A stretch of DNA of 15,313 nt, taken from positions 1 through 15,313 of the forward strand of contig CALODS010000074.1 in assembly GCA_942492225.1 (NCBI GenBank). Direction: 5' to 3'. Shown here one piece after another: positions 1-6,981 of this stretch. This DNA comes from JAFGTX01 sp942492225 (GTDB lineage Bacteria > Bacillota > Clostridia > Peptostreptococcales > Acidaminobacteraceae). The notes under the pieces were generated by a model. That model ran no database searches, had not been told where the DNA came from, and worked only from the letters and a program-made list of their open reading frames with translations. The translations under genes were made by a program, and so were the position numbers. Each line of letters opens with the position of its first letter. Positions within the stretch are counted from its first letter, which is position 1.

Positions 1-1
1 T

Positions 2-862
2 GATGAGAGTCCCAAATTCAGTTTTGTATTAAATATTGTCGTTACAGTTTCAAATTTATGTTTAAATCTATTTGCTGTTATAGTTTTAGGTTGGGGAATT
101 AAAGGTTTGGCGGCTGCTACAGTTATAAGCTCTGGTATTCAGTTAGTTGGTGGTTTATGGTACTTCCTTCTAAAAGCAAAAACAATTAAATTCACAAGAC
201 CGAGTTTTCATATCCCGACGATTTTCCGAATTGTTTACAATGGATTTAGTGATTTCACAATGATGATTGTAGAAGCGTTAATGGTGTTCGTCATAAATAT
301 TTCCTTTATGAGATTCCTAACACCAGAACATTTTGAAGCATATGCAGCAGTGAGTATTCTCGTGACACTGTTTTATAGTATTGGTATGGGTAAAACAATG
401 GGACTTCAACCGATTCTATCTCAAATGATGGGACGTGGAGAGTCTTCAAAATTCAAGGCTATTATAAAATACTCGGTTAAGAGAACTATGATTTATGGTG
501 GTCTAGTATATCTATCATTGATCCCTGTGATTGATTATATACTGTTACTATTTATTAGAGATCCTGCAACGATTCAACTTGGACGATATTTCTACTTAAC
601 ATTAGGAGCAGCAACATTGTTCTCGAATTTTCCACTGCAAGCAAGTGTGTTCTTTTCAGCAATCAATAGACCTATGGAATCAGCTTTAATATCCATATTC
701 AGAACACTGATTTTCATTCCACCGTTAGTTTATTTGCTAATTAAAAACTTAGGAGCAGGTGGTGTAGCGTTAGGTTTTACAATTGCAGATATACTAATAA
801 TGATTACCTTATATGCATATATGAGAAAAATTGATTTCTCCAAAATGAAGGTTTATGATTAA
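2..862 (+). CDS. MATE-family multidrug/cation efflux transporter, C-terminal part (5' end outside window)
   Basis: The reading frame is already open at base 2 and runs to the TAA at 860-862, so the start lies upstream of the window. The visible ~286 residues hold a run of hydrophobic segments separated by short basic loops, and a second-half MATE pattern (a bundle beginning near FRIVYNGFSDFTMMIVEA, then a segment with GLQPILSQMMGRGE). MATE proteins are inner-membrane antiporters that expel cationic drugs or metabolites using H+ or Na+ gradients. Full-length members are about 450 aa, so roughly the last 60 percent is here. The next gene, 84 bp downstream on the same strand, encodes a MerR-type regulator, a common partner of efflux pumps. 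Substrate cannot be deduced. The TTG at 107 is an internal codon, not a start. Confidence 0.88.
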   Translation, partial: DESPKFSFVLNIVVTVSNLCLNLFAVIVLGWGIKGLAAATVISSGIQLVGGLWYFLLKAKTIKFTRPSFHIPTIFRIVYNGFSDFTMMIVEALMVFVINISFMRFLTPEHFEAYAAVSILVTLFYSIGMGKTMGLQPILSQMMGRGESSKFKAIIKYSVKRTMIYGGLVYLSLIPVIDYILLLFIRDPATIQLGRYFYLTLGAATLFSNFPLQASVFFSAINRPMESALISIFRTLIFIPPLVYLLIKNLGAGGVALGFTIADILIMITLYAYMRKIDFSKMKVYD

Positions 863-875
863 ATAAATATTTTCA

Positions 876-920
876 TAATGACAATTATGGGTAATTATAT
901 AGTACCCATAATTGTCATTA
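876..920. promoter_or_regulatory. Perfect 18-bp inverted repeat between MATE and MerR genes (operator or stem-loop)
   Basis: The arms TAATGACAATTATGGGTA (876-893) and TACCCATAATTGTCATTA (903-920) are perfectly complementary around a 9-nt loop. No U-tract follows (the next bases are AAGTGATTAT), so it is a poor intrinsic terminator. It sits 27 bp before the MerR start codon, so it may be an operator or an mRNA stem-loop separating the two genes. The structure is seen directly; the role is inference. Confidence 0.6.
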
Positions 921-946
921 AAGTGATTATAAAAAAGGAGCAAATT

Positions 947-1795
947 ATGTCTCGTGATAAATTAATTAAAAGTGAAGTGGTTCATCTATTTAATACAACT
1001 AAAGAAACTTTACGACACTACGAACAAAAAGGAATTTTAAAGCCCGAGATTACTGAAAAAAAATATCGTTATTATGACTTTGAGGACATAAAAAAACTTC
1101 GCCAAATATTTTTGTTTAGAGATTTGGAACTGTCTGTGGAAGAAATGAAACAATTAGATAGTGGTCAAGTTAAGAAAGATGAATATATAGAACTTCTTAA
1201 TCTACATCAAAATAAATTAAAACAGAAAATTCAAAAACTTAATAATATTGAATTGAATATCAATCAATTAGTTGAGTTGCTAATTAATGGTGAAAATCGT
1301 CGTTCATACCAAATACGCCTAGAGAAAGAACGGTACTACTATGTACTCGAGACATTACCAGGAGATGAGAAGATATCGGCTAAAGCCTTTTATGATCAGT
1401 ATGAAAGTATAATTCAAAGTAACTATTATTCAGAAAGAACTCTACAAATGATTTATCCATTTGCTGCTTTAGAATCTGGTGAGCTAATAGATTCCCAATT
1501 GAGCATTGAGCTCACTGATAGTAATGTAGATCAATCTCTTAATATGAGTACAGATAACATAATCACACTACCCAAAGGGGCTTACTTATCAATCTTTTAT
1601 CCATTTAATGAAGAAGAATTTTCTGATTTGCCGGAGTTAAAAGACGCGATTGAGGTATATCTTAAAAAAGAAGGACTTGCTAGAATTGGCTCACTTGTTT
1701 TAGAGAAAGAACATCCCGAACTTTCGATATTCTTAGATGAAGGAACAACGATTTATGAACTACAAATTCCAGTTATAAGTAAAAAAGTAATATGA
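947..1795 (+). CDS. MerR-family transcriptional regulator with GyrI-like C-terminal effector domain
   Basis: I chose the ATG at 947 because AAGGAG at 935-940 lies 6 nt upstream and the protein then begins directly with the winged-helix domain. An in-frame ATG at 887 and a GTG-less extension to 878 would fall inside the upstream hairpin. Residues ~1-70 contain the MerR HTH signature (TTKETLRHYEQKGILKP, then RYYDFEDIKKLRQI). Residues ~75-115 are a likely dimerising coiled coil rich in Leu, Lys and Gln. The rest (~120-282) looks like a GyrI-like small-molecule-binding domain, as in BmrR-type regulators. Such proteins bend promoters with an overlong 19-20 bp spacer into an active form when the ligand binds. 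Candidate targets are the MATE gene upstream and the dyad promoter at 1898-1928 downstream. The ligand is unknown. Confidence 0.87.
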   Translation: MSRDKLIKSEVVHLFNTTKETLRHYEQKGILKPEITEKKYRYYDFEDIKKLRQIFLFRDLELSVEEMKQLDSGQVKKDEYIELLNLHQNKLKQKIQKLNNIELNINQLVELLINGENRRSYQIRLEKERYYYVLETLPGDEKISAKAFYDQYESIIQSNYYSERTLQMIYPFAALESGELIDSQLSIELTDSNVDQSLNMSTDNIITLPKGAYLSIFYPFNEEEFSDLPELKDAIEVYLKKEGLARIGSLVLEKEHPELSIFLDEGTTIYELQIPVISKKVI

Positions 1796-1805
1796 TTGTG
1801 AAACT

Positions 1806-1840
1806 GAACTCCTCTATTTTAATGGGGGTTCTTTTTATTT
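1806..1840 (+). terminator. Intrinsic terminator after the MerR gene
   Basis: GAACTCCT pairs with GGGGGTTC (two G-U pairs) across a short A/T-rich loop and is followed at once by CTTTTTATTTT. It starts 11 bp after the MerR stop codon and separates this gene from the methyltransferase unit downstream. Confidence 0.75.
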
Positions 1841-1897
1841 TGGAAGGTATTATTACTAAAGATTATAGAGTGCTAAAAATAAATTTCAAGAATACTA

Positions 1898-1928
1898 TTG
1901 ACTCTGTTGTAACAACATACGTTATATT
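1898..1928 (+). promoter_or_regulatory. Promoter with 19-bp spacer and central dyad, MerR-type
   Basis: A -35 box TTGACT (1898-1903) and a -10 box TATATT (1923-1928) are separated by 19 bp, which is longer than optimal. The spacer contains the palindrome TGTTGT-A-ACAACA (1905-1917). An overlong spacer with a dyad between the boxes is the known architecture of MerR-activated promoters. The MerR gene immediately upstream is the obvious candidate activator, but this link is inference. The promoter would drive the methyltransferase at 2024 and the gene after it. Confidence 0.6.
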
Positions 1929-1946
1929 ATAAGTGTGGTGATAGTC

Positions 1947-1997
1947 ATGAAAGTGCGAACATGTTTACTAATTATAAAAAGTATATTCATCCGATGA
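1947..1997 (+). other. Possible 16-codon leader ORF or remnant of a deleted gene
   Basis: An ATG about 18 bp after the -10 box opens a 16-residue frame beginning MKVRTCLL and ending in TGA at 1995-1997. No good ribosome binding site precedes it. It may be a translated leader, the 5' stub of a lost regulator gene, or chance. Support is weak. Confidence 0.2.
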
Positions 1998-2023
1998 AAT
2001 GCAAATGAAAGTGAGGTATAAGA

Positions 2024-2575
2024 ATGGCAAAGACTGTATACGATAATCATTATAAAAATGAAGAGTATTTTGGAGCACCATATAAAGGATTAATTGATTT
2101 TTTTAAACAATATAATCCTAAAGGTACGGTACTCGATCTGGGATGTGGACAGGGTAGAGATTCAATTCCAATTGCAAAAATGGGCTATAATGTCATAGCC
2201 ATAGATCACTCCATAGTAGGTATAGATCAACTTAAAAAAAATGCCTTAGCAGCAGGTGTTAATGTCAAAGCTGTTGTAGGGGATGTTTATAATATGGAAA
2301 TCGATAAAAGCATAGACATCGTACTGTTGGATTCGATGTTACATTTTTATAAGAATGATGTTGAAAAAGAAAGTGAACTTGTCATTAAAATCTTAAGAGA
2401 ATTGAAGAAGGAGGGCATATTTATCAATTTCATCATAAAAGGAAAAGCTCGTGAAAAAGCTCTTAAGGTGTTAATTGATCAATCTGATTTTGAGTTTGAA
2501 GTTCTGACTGAAAAATATGTTGATTATCCTGAATCAGCATCGATATATCATATGATCGCAATAAAAAAAGTGTAA
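2024..2575 (+). CDS. Class I SAM-dependent methyltransferase (TehB/Methyltransf_25-like)
   Basis: This 183-residue cytoplasmic protein has a textbook SAM-binding motif I, VLDLGCGQG (residues 36-44). It is followed by the acidic strand-2 end AID (Asp61), which would hold the ribose, and by GDV (Asp87) of motif II. The size fits small, single-domain Rossmann methyltransferases of the TehB type, which methylate small molecules or metalloids. The start ATG is preceded by GTGAGG at 2011-2016 with a 7-nt gap. It is transcribed from the dyad-containing promoter at 1898-1928 and is probably co-transcribed with the gene 40 bp downstream. If a MerR regulator controls it, a drug- or toxin-modifying role would fit, but the substrate cannot be read from the sequence. 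Confidence 0.85.
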   Translation: MAKTVYDNHYKNEEYFGAPYKGLIDFFKQYNPKGTVLDLGCGQGRDSIPIAKMGYNVIAIDHSIVGIDQLKKNALAAGVNVKAVVGDVYNMEIDKSIDIVLLDSMLHFYKNDVEKESELVIKILRELKKEGIFINFIIKGKAREKALKVLIDQSDFEFEVLTEKYVDYPESASIYHMIAIKKV

Positions 2576-2615
2576 AGTTAAAGCAAACATTGACTAATAA
2601 AGAATAGAGGTGCCT

Positions 2616-3233
2616 ATGGATACAATAGAAACGTATAAATCATATGCTCAAAAGATTGGAAACAGAGAGAGCATTTATGAAGCAGTAAAAAAGAAGTATG
2701 ATATTAAATCAGCACTATATCCTGGTAGTCATATTGATATTACGCCCTCTTTATACATTCCAGAAGTGACATACGTAGATAACTTTAAAGGTACGATTAA
2801 ATTCTTTAAGGAAATTGATGTAATAAAAGAATTTATTGAAAAAAATAAACTTTACAAGGAAGAAACAATAATAAACTTTATAGGTGAAGATTATTCGAAA
2901 GTAGAATTAGATAAAAAATATGACTTGATAATATCACAATATGCAGGATTTGTTGGTCGAGAAACTAAAGAGTTTCTAAGGGCTGGTGGGTATTTACTAT
3001 GTAACGACAGCCATGGTGATGCAACGCTTGCTTACTTTGATGATGACTACGAGTTTATTGGTATAGTCAATAGGAAATGTAAAATCACTTCTACAAATAT
3101 AGACAAATACTTCAAACTTAAAAACAGCAAGAAAGTTGATTTAGAAAAAGTTATTAAAACTATGAAAGGTCCAAAGTATGTACATCATAATGAAAACTAT
3201 ATATTTAGACTAAATTCTAAGAAAAATGATTGA
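2616..3233 (+). CDS. Uncharacterised protein, possibly a divergent Rossmann/methyltransferase-like fold
   Basis: The ATG at 2616 is preferred over the GTG at 2610 because AGAGG (2606-2610) is then correctly spaced. The product is 206 residues with no signal peptide or membrane segment. A central block reads SALYPGSHIDITPSLYIP and is followed by VTYVDNF. The strand-then-acidic-end pattern resembles a SAM-fold protein whose glycine loop has changed. Later, DLIISQYAGFVGRETKEFL and GGYLLCNDSHGDATLAY look like strands 4 and 5 of such a fold. The resemblance is structural inference, and no catalytic motif is certain. It lies 40 bp after the methyltransferase and is probably in the same operon. I do not recognise a named family. 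Confidence 0.7.
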   Translation: MDTIETYKSYAQKIGNRESIYEAVKKKYDIKSALYPGSHIDITPSLYIPEVTYVDNFKGTIKFFKEIDVIKEFIEKNKLYKEETIINFIGEDYSKVELDKKYDLIISQYAGFVGRETKEFLRAGGYLLCNDSHGDATLAYFDDDYEFIGIVNRKCKITSTNIDKYFKLKNSKKVDLEKVIKTMKGPKYVHHNENYIFRLNSKKND

Positions 3234-3424
3234 ATAATCATAATAAGAAATATTCCATTAGAATGTTATAGTATTTTATAGAAAGTTATTGAATGAATAT
3301 TTTGATTCTGTTTCTGGACTAGGCATAATAATGAAGTAGAAGAATAGCCCCACCCCTACAAATCAAAATTTGATAAGCTGATAGTATATTAAACATTTCA
3401 AAAATATACAACAATTACATTCTT

Positions 3425-3465
3425 ATTCCCATCAAAAACTTACCGTGTAAGTTCTTGATGGGAAT
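3425..3465. repeat. Long hairpin, 18-bp arms with one mismatch
   Basis: ATTCCCATCAAAAACTTA (3425-3442) pairs with TAAGTTCTTGATGGGAAT (3448-3465) across the loop CCGTG, with a single A-C mismatch. Neither strand has a proper U-tract after it, so it is not a standard terminator. The upstream 190 bp (3234-3424) show no gene and no terminator that I can see. Confidence 0.5.
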
Positions 3466-3511
3466 ATAATAAATTAAGTTTAATATGATGATATACATAG
3501 CTTAAATTAAC

Positions 3512-3776
3512 ATTCGTCAAAAAAACGTCAAAAATAGCTTTGCTTTTGTTTGCTTCAATTACGTTGTGGTGACTAACTAAAACACATACAAGTGTTTAAT
3601 TCCAACTGATATACGCTAAACTTGGTTTAAACCCATAACACCATACGCAACATGTGAATCCTTGGGAAGAGTAGGGAAGCCTTGCAATGACTTGGTTTCA
3701 AAATGAATCGTCAAAAATACGTCAAAAATAAGTTGAAATTGAGTCCTAAAAACAGTTGTTTTTAGGACTTTTTTTT
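3512..3776 (+). repeat. Dispersed repeat, copy 1 (paired with 12881-13156)
   Basis: Positions 3512-3728 align without any gap to 12881-13097, in the same orientation. By hand I count about 24 mismatches in 217 columns, mostly in a ~30-bp stretch near 3561-3590. The most conserved part is 3591-3696. Each copy begins with two CGTCAAAAA units 10 bp apart (CGTCAAAAAAACGTCAAAAA, 3515-3534), has a second such pair near its right side (from 3709), and is followed by an intrinsic terminator of different sequence. No shared reading frame longer than ~35 codons runs through both copies on either strand. It may be a structured RNA, a small non-autonomous mobile element, or an old recombinase site with its tandem binding motifs. 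None of these can be decided from the sequence. Confidence 0.75.
3742..3776 (+). terminator. Intrinsic terminator at the end of repeat copy 1
   Basis: A perfect 12-bp stem, AGTCCTAAAAAC against GTTTTTAGGACT with loop AGTT, is followed by eight T residues. It would end any transcript reading through the repeat. The matching terminator of copy 2 has the same position but a different stem sequence. Confidence 0.85.
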
Positions 3777-4102
3777 GTAATTAATTCTTATAGTGGCTTT
3801 CAATTCATAAGCATAGAGAAACTGGCAAATTCGGATTTGTCGGGGGTTTGTGCGACTGGTATTTGAAGCAATTAAAGTTTAGAAACTTTATGAATGAAGG
3901 TTATCTAGGACGTCTTTAAATTGAGGTCAAAAAATGAACCAGTTGGAAGAAGAATAATAATTAGTAGTTAAAGGGTAGTACCATCAAATGTTATTTTAAG
4001 TCGAGTATAGATTGAGGCGTGTGGTAAATCAGTGATATCTATATTCAATATATTACTTGACCATATAAGAGGAACCAGAAATTACTCTTTTAAGAACCAA
4101 TA
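3777..4102. other. Non-coding or decayed stretch between the repeat and the riboswitch promoter
   Basis: There is no convincing gene here. One open stretch (3794-3919, plus strand, 41 codons, containing FGFVGGLCDWYLKQL and ending GRL) lacks a start codon and could be a gene remnant. I do not recognise it. The rest (3920-4102) has stops in every frame and no clear hairpin or promoter apart from the one listed at 4103. Confidence 0.4.
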
Positions 4103-4131
4103 TTGACAAAAAATAGTATTCTGGATATACT
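4103..4131 (+). promoter_or_regulatory. Consensus sigma-70/sigma-A promoter for the cobalamin riboswitch operon
   Basis: TTGACA (4103-4108) and TATACT (4126-4131) are separated by exactly 17 bp. This places the transcription start near 4138, about 10-12 nt before the riboswitch aptamer. It is the best promoter match I found in the window. Confidence 0.85.
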
Positions 4132-4148
4132 TAATTGATTTTAAAATT

Positions 4149-4334
4149 TAGGTGCTCTATTGATATAGAGTTAATAGGGAAAATGGTGAAAATCCATTAC
4201 AGCCCCCGCTACTGTAAGCAGTAATAAACGCTCGAAAACCACTGGTGATAACTGGGAAGGTGAGATGTTAAGTAAAACTGTGAGTCAGGAAACCTGCCTT
4301 AATTTTGGATAAAACTTCGGTGGGAAGTTTGATT
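4149..4334 (+). promoter_or_regulatory. Cobalamin riboswitch (AdoCbl-type aptamer)
   Basis: The core elements appear in the right order: TAGGTGC near 4149, GGTGAAAATCC (from 4185), GCCCCCGCTACTGT (from 4202), GGGAAGG near 4254, and the B12 box AGTCAGGAAACCTGCC (4283-4298). A downstream hairpin AAACTTC/GAAGTTT (4312-4330) presents the loop GGTGG, which can pair with CCAC at 4239-4242 in L5. This is the L5-L13 kissing loop that known cobalamin riboswitches form on ligand binding. It lies between a strong promoter and a terminator and controls the transporter operon, so high cobalamin should reduce expression. Confidence 0.96.
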
Positions 4335-4390
4335 GCCTTTATATTTTGTATGCAGTTTTTTGTTGTATATATATTATAATTGTAATTTTG

Positions 4391-4419
4391 CTCGTACCGG
4401 TTAGGTAGGAGTTTTTTTT
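4391..4419 (+). terminator. Expression-platform terminator of the cobalamin riboswitch
   Basis: CTCGTACC and GGTAGGAG form an 8-position stem with one G-G mismatch around GGTTA, followed by eight T residues. It sits ~60 nt after the L13 hairpin and 25 nt before the first gene, which points to transcriptional attenuation rather than translational control. I did not find an unambiguous antiterminator pairing. Confidence 0.7.
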
Positions 4420-4444
4420 ATGCATAAAATAAGGAGATGTAGAG

Positions 4445-6043
4445 ATGAAAAAGTTTTTTGTTGTGTTAATATTTGCAGTATTGTTATTATCACTGGGGTG
4501 CAGTGTGTCAGAAAATGTGGATACTAATAGTGAAGTGGAGTCGTCAAGTGATGTAGTAGCTAATCCATCAATAGAAAGTGTTGATTCTGATGCACAAGTT
4601 GTTATTGCTGGGCACAGAAATTTAGCGCCGGGTGAAAAAGATGCTTATTATTGTAATTCAATCCTAATGGTATGGGAGCCTCTAATTACAAAAGATGAAT
4701 CATATGCACCTAAGGGGAAATTGGTTGAGAGTTATTCAGCAAATGATGATTATACAATTTGGACATTTAAGTTAAAAGAAAACGTGACATTTCATGATGG
4801 GATTGCCTTTAATGCCGATGCAGTTATTGCAAATTTTGATCGCATGAAGTTGGGGAAAAAATCTTCAAGTTTCTATACATTGGATTTGAATAAAACGTAT
4901 CCTGGACTTGAACAGGTTAATAAAGTAGATGATTATACTGTTGAATTGGTTTTTGAAAAGTCATTACCAACCCTGGATTATAGTATGACAGACTTTGGAA
5001 GCCCAATGTTTAGCCCTGCTAATTTTGATGAAGCGGGGGACTTTAATGGTTTACCAATGGGGACTGGTCCATTTAAGTTGACAGAAAATGTTTTAGATGA
5101 GTATTGTGTTTTGGAAAGAAATGATGGATACTATGGCGAAAAAGCAAAGATCAAATCTATTAAAGTGAGAGTTATATCTGACCCAGATACAAGATTTGCT
5201 GCTCTTAAAGCAGAAGAAATCATGGGGGTTATTGATTTGGGTGCAATTCAGCCTATTATGGGCAAGGAACTATTAAAAGATGATAGATTTTCCGATTCGG
5301 TTACTCCAAGTACAATTACCCATAACTTGATTGTAAATGGCAATAAAGCGCCATTTAGTGATGTTCGAATGAGACAAGCAGTCAGCTTACTCATTGATAG
5401 ACAACTAATTGTAGATAGTTTTTATGCGGGTGTAGGTAAGCCAACTGCGAATTTTTTAAATCAATGTACACCGTTTGAAAAGCCTTATGAAGTTAAGCAG
5501 GACCTTGAAGAAGCTAAACGCTTAGCAAAAGAAGTAATTGGCAAAGAAAAAATGTCAATTAAGCTAATTTTAAGACAAGGAGAAATTGATAGATTTCCTA
5601 ATAAAGAAGAAGCAGAGTTACTACAAGCGCAACTTAAAAGTATTGGCTTAGAAGCAGAAATTATTATTTTGGAGAATGGGTCATGGTCAGAGGCTATGAA
5701 ACAAGGAGATTTTGATATTTGTATCAAAGTTTTAGGAATGGCTACAACAGAACCTAATACACTTTTTAAGAAAGTTATGTTGACTGACTATAGCTTAAAT
5801 AAGAATTGGTCGATTGGTTATTCGGATGCTAAGACGGACGCACTTATTAGTGCTGTTGATAGCGAGTTAGATATGAATGAGCGTATTGCAATTTATGATG
5901 AATTGCAAGCAATTGGTGCTGAACAATTACCAATAATCCCACTTTTTCATGATATGACGTATATTGTTTACAATAAAAAAATTGAAAATTATGAAGCTTC
6001 ATACTATGGTGTAACACTTGATAAACTAGAATGGTCTAAGTAA
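4445..6043 (+). CDS. Family 5 extracellular substrate-binding lipoprotein of a Ni/Co/peptide-type ABC importer (NikA/DppA-like)
   Basis: This 532-residue protein captures the substrate outside the membrane and hands it to the permeases encoded next. Residues 1-18 form a Lys-Lys-hydrophobic signal peptide ending in a lipobox-like SLGC (Cys19, with Ser rather than the usual Leu at -3). A Ser/Asp/Glu-rich linker follows. The family 5 signature appears at ~98-125 (IWTFKLKENVTFHDG, FNADAV). GTGPFKL and SDVRMRQAVSLLIDR are further family landmarks. The WEPLITKDE start and the YPGLEQVNKVDDYTVEL block resemble NikA more than OppA, which agrees with the cobalamin riboswitch upstream. AAGGAG (4431-4436) lies 8 nt before the ATG. 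Its stop overlaps the next start (TAATG). The ligand, whether cobalt chelate, nickel chelate or peptide, is inference. Confidence 0.9.
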   Translation: MKKFFVVLIFAVLLLSLGCSVSENVDTNSEVESSSDVVANPSIESVDSDAQVVIAGHRNLAPGEKDAYYCNSILMVWEPLITKDESYAPKGKLVESYSANDDYTIWTFKLKENVTFHDGIAFNADAVIANFDRMKLGKKSSSFYTLDLNKTYPGLEQVNKVDDYTVELVFEKSLPTLDYSMTDFGSPMFSPANFDEAGDFNGLPMGTGPFKLTENVLDEYCVLERNDGYYGEKAKIKSIKVRVISDPDTRFAALKAEEIMGVIDLGAIQPIMGKELLKDDRFSDSVTPSTITHNLIVNGNKAPFSDVRMRQAVSLLIDRQLIVDSFYAGVGKPTANFLNQCTPFEKPYEVKQDLEEAKRLAKEVIGKEKMSIKLILRQGEIDRFPNKEEAELLQAQLKSIGLEAEIIILENGSWSEAMKQGDFDICIKVLGMATTEPNTLFKKVMLTDYSLNKNWSIGYSDAKTDALISAVDSELDMNERIAIYDELQAIGAEQLPIIPLFHDMTYIVYNKKIENYEASYYGVTLDKLEWSK

Positions 6044-6981
6044 TGAAACATTATTTTTTTAAACGTGTATTACACATTGTTCCTGTTTTAATAATGACTA
6101 CACTATGTGCTTTTTTCCTAGGAGTGATTACTCCTGGGGATCCAGCCTATATTGCTTTAACAAGGGATAGTGTAACTGAACCAACGGATGAAGAAGTTGC
6201 AGAAAAAAGACATGCATTAGGATTAGATTTACCCTATCATGAACAATATTTTAAATGGATAAAAAAAGCGGTTGTCCTCGATTTTGGAGAGAGCATATAC
6301 ACAGGTGAGGATATTTCTACAGAAATAAAAAGACGTTTACCAGTGACGCTTAGACTATCATTATACGCAGTTGTTATGACCACGATATGTGGCATACTAT
6401 GTGGCTGTATAATGGCATTGTTTAAAGATTCTTATATTGATGTTGTGATGCGTTTTTTTGCAACATTAATGTCCTCTATACCAAGTTTTTGGATGGCGAT
6501 TATTTTGGTAACTTTTTTTTCTGAAAACCTTGGCATATTGCCAACGAGTGGAATTGAGTCATCAAAGTCATATATCCTACCAACATTTGTTCTTTCATTA
6601 TCTACAATAGGATTTGTTTCAAGGTTAACGCGTTCTAGTTTTTTAGGGGTGCTTTCAAAGGATTATTTAATGTTGGCGAATGCAAAGGGTTTAAAAAGAC
6701 ATACTATAGGATTGATTCATATTTTTAAGAATGGCATAATTCCTGTGATTACTTTCTTGGGTTTATATTTTGCTTCAATTTTAGGTGGTGCAAGTATTGT
6801 TGAAACGATTTTTTCGATACCAGGTATTGGAAAATATGCTATTGAATCAATATATGCTAAAGATTATTATGTTATCCAGGCATATGTAATGATTACGGGA
6901 AGTGCTTATGTTTTTATAACCATTTTAGTGGATCTGTTCTGTTTTGTAATTAACCCAAAATTGAGGGGAGGGGATATTTGA
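6043..6981 (+). CDS. ABC transporter permease, NikB/DppB-type
   Basis: This 312-residue inner-membrane protein is one half of the translocation channel. It has the family layout: an N-terminal helix (residues ~8-30), a periplasmic-side segment with the landmarks GDPAY and LGLDLPYHEQYFKW, then about five more helices. The EAA loop that contacts the ATPases is visible as DYLMLANAKGLKRHTIGLIHIF, followed by IVETIFSIPGIGKYAIESI, which is typical of the DppB/OppB/NikB group. The start ATG shares one base with the stop of the binding-protein gene, indicating translational coupling. The length is normal for the family and no defect is seen. Confidence 0.92.
   Translation: MKHYFFKRVLHIVPVLIMTTLCAFFLGVITPGDPAYIALTRDSVTEPTDEEVAEKRHALGLDLPYHEQYFKWIKKAVVLDFGESIYTGEDISTEIKRRLPVTLRLSLYAVVMTTICGILCGCIMALFKDSYIDVVMRFFATLMSSIPSFWMAIILVTFFSENLGILPTSGIESSKSYILPTFVLSLSTIGFVSRLTRSSFLGVLSKDYLMLANAKGLKRHTIGLIHIFKNGIIPVITFLGLYFASILGGASIVETIFSIPGIGKYAIESIYAKDYYVIQAYVMITGSAYVFITILVDLFCFVINPKLRGGDI

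Noticed and set aside
3512..3776. CRISPR array
   Set aside because: The CGTCAAAAA units are short, occur in two pairs only, and are not separated by uniform spacers.
5485..5727. 80-codon open frame on the minus strand
   Set aside because: It lies fully inside the substrate-binding protein gene, whose family motifs are clear, and has no recognisable features.
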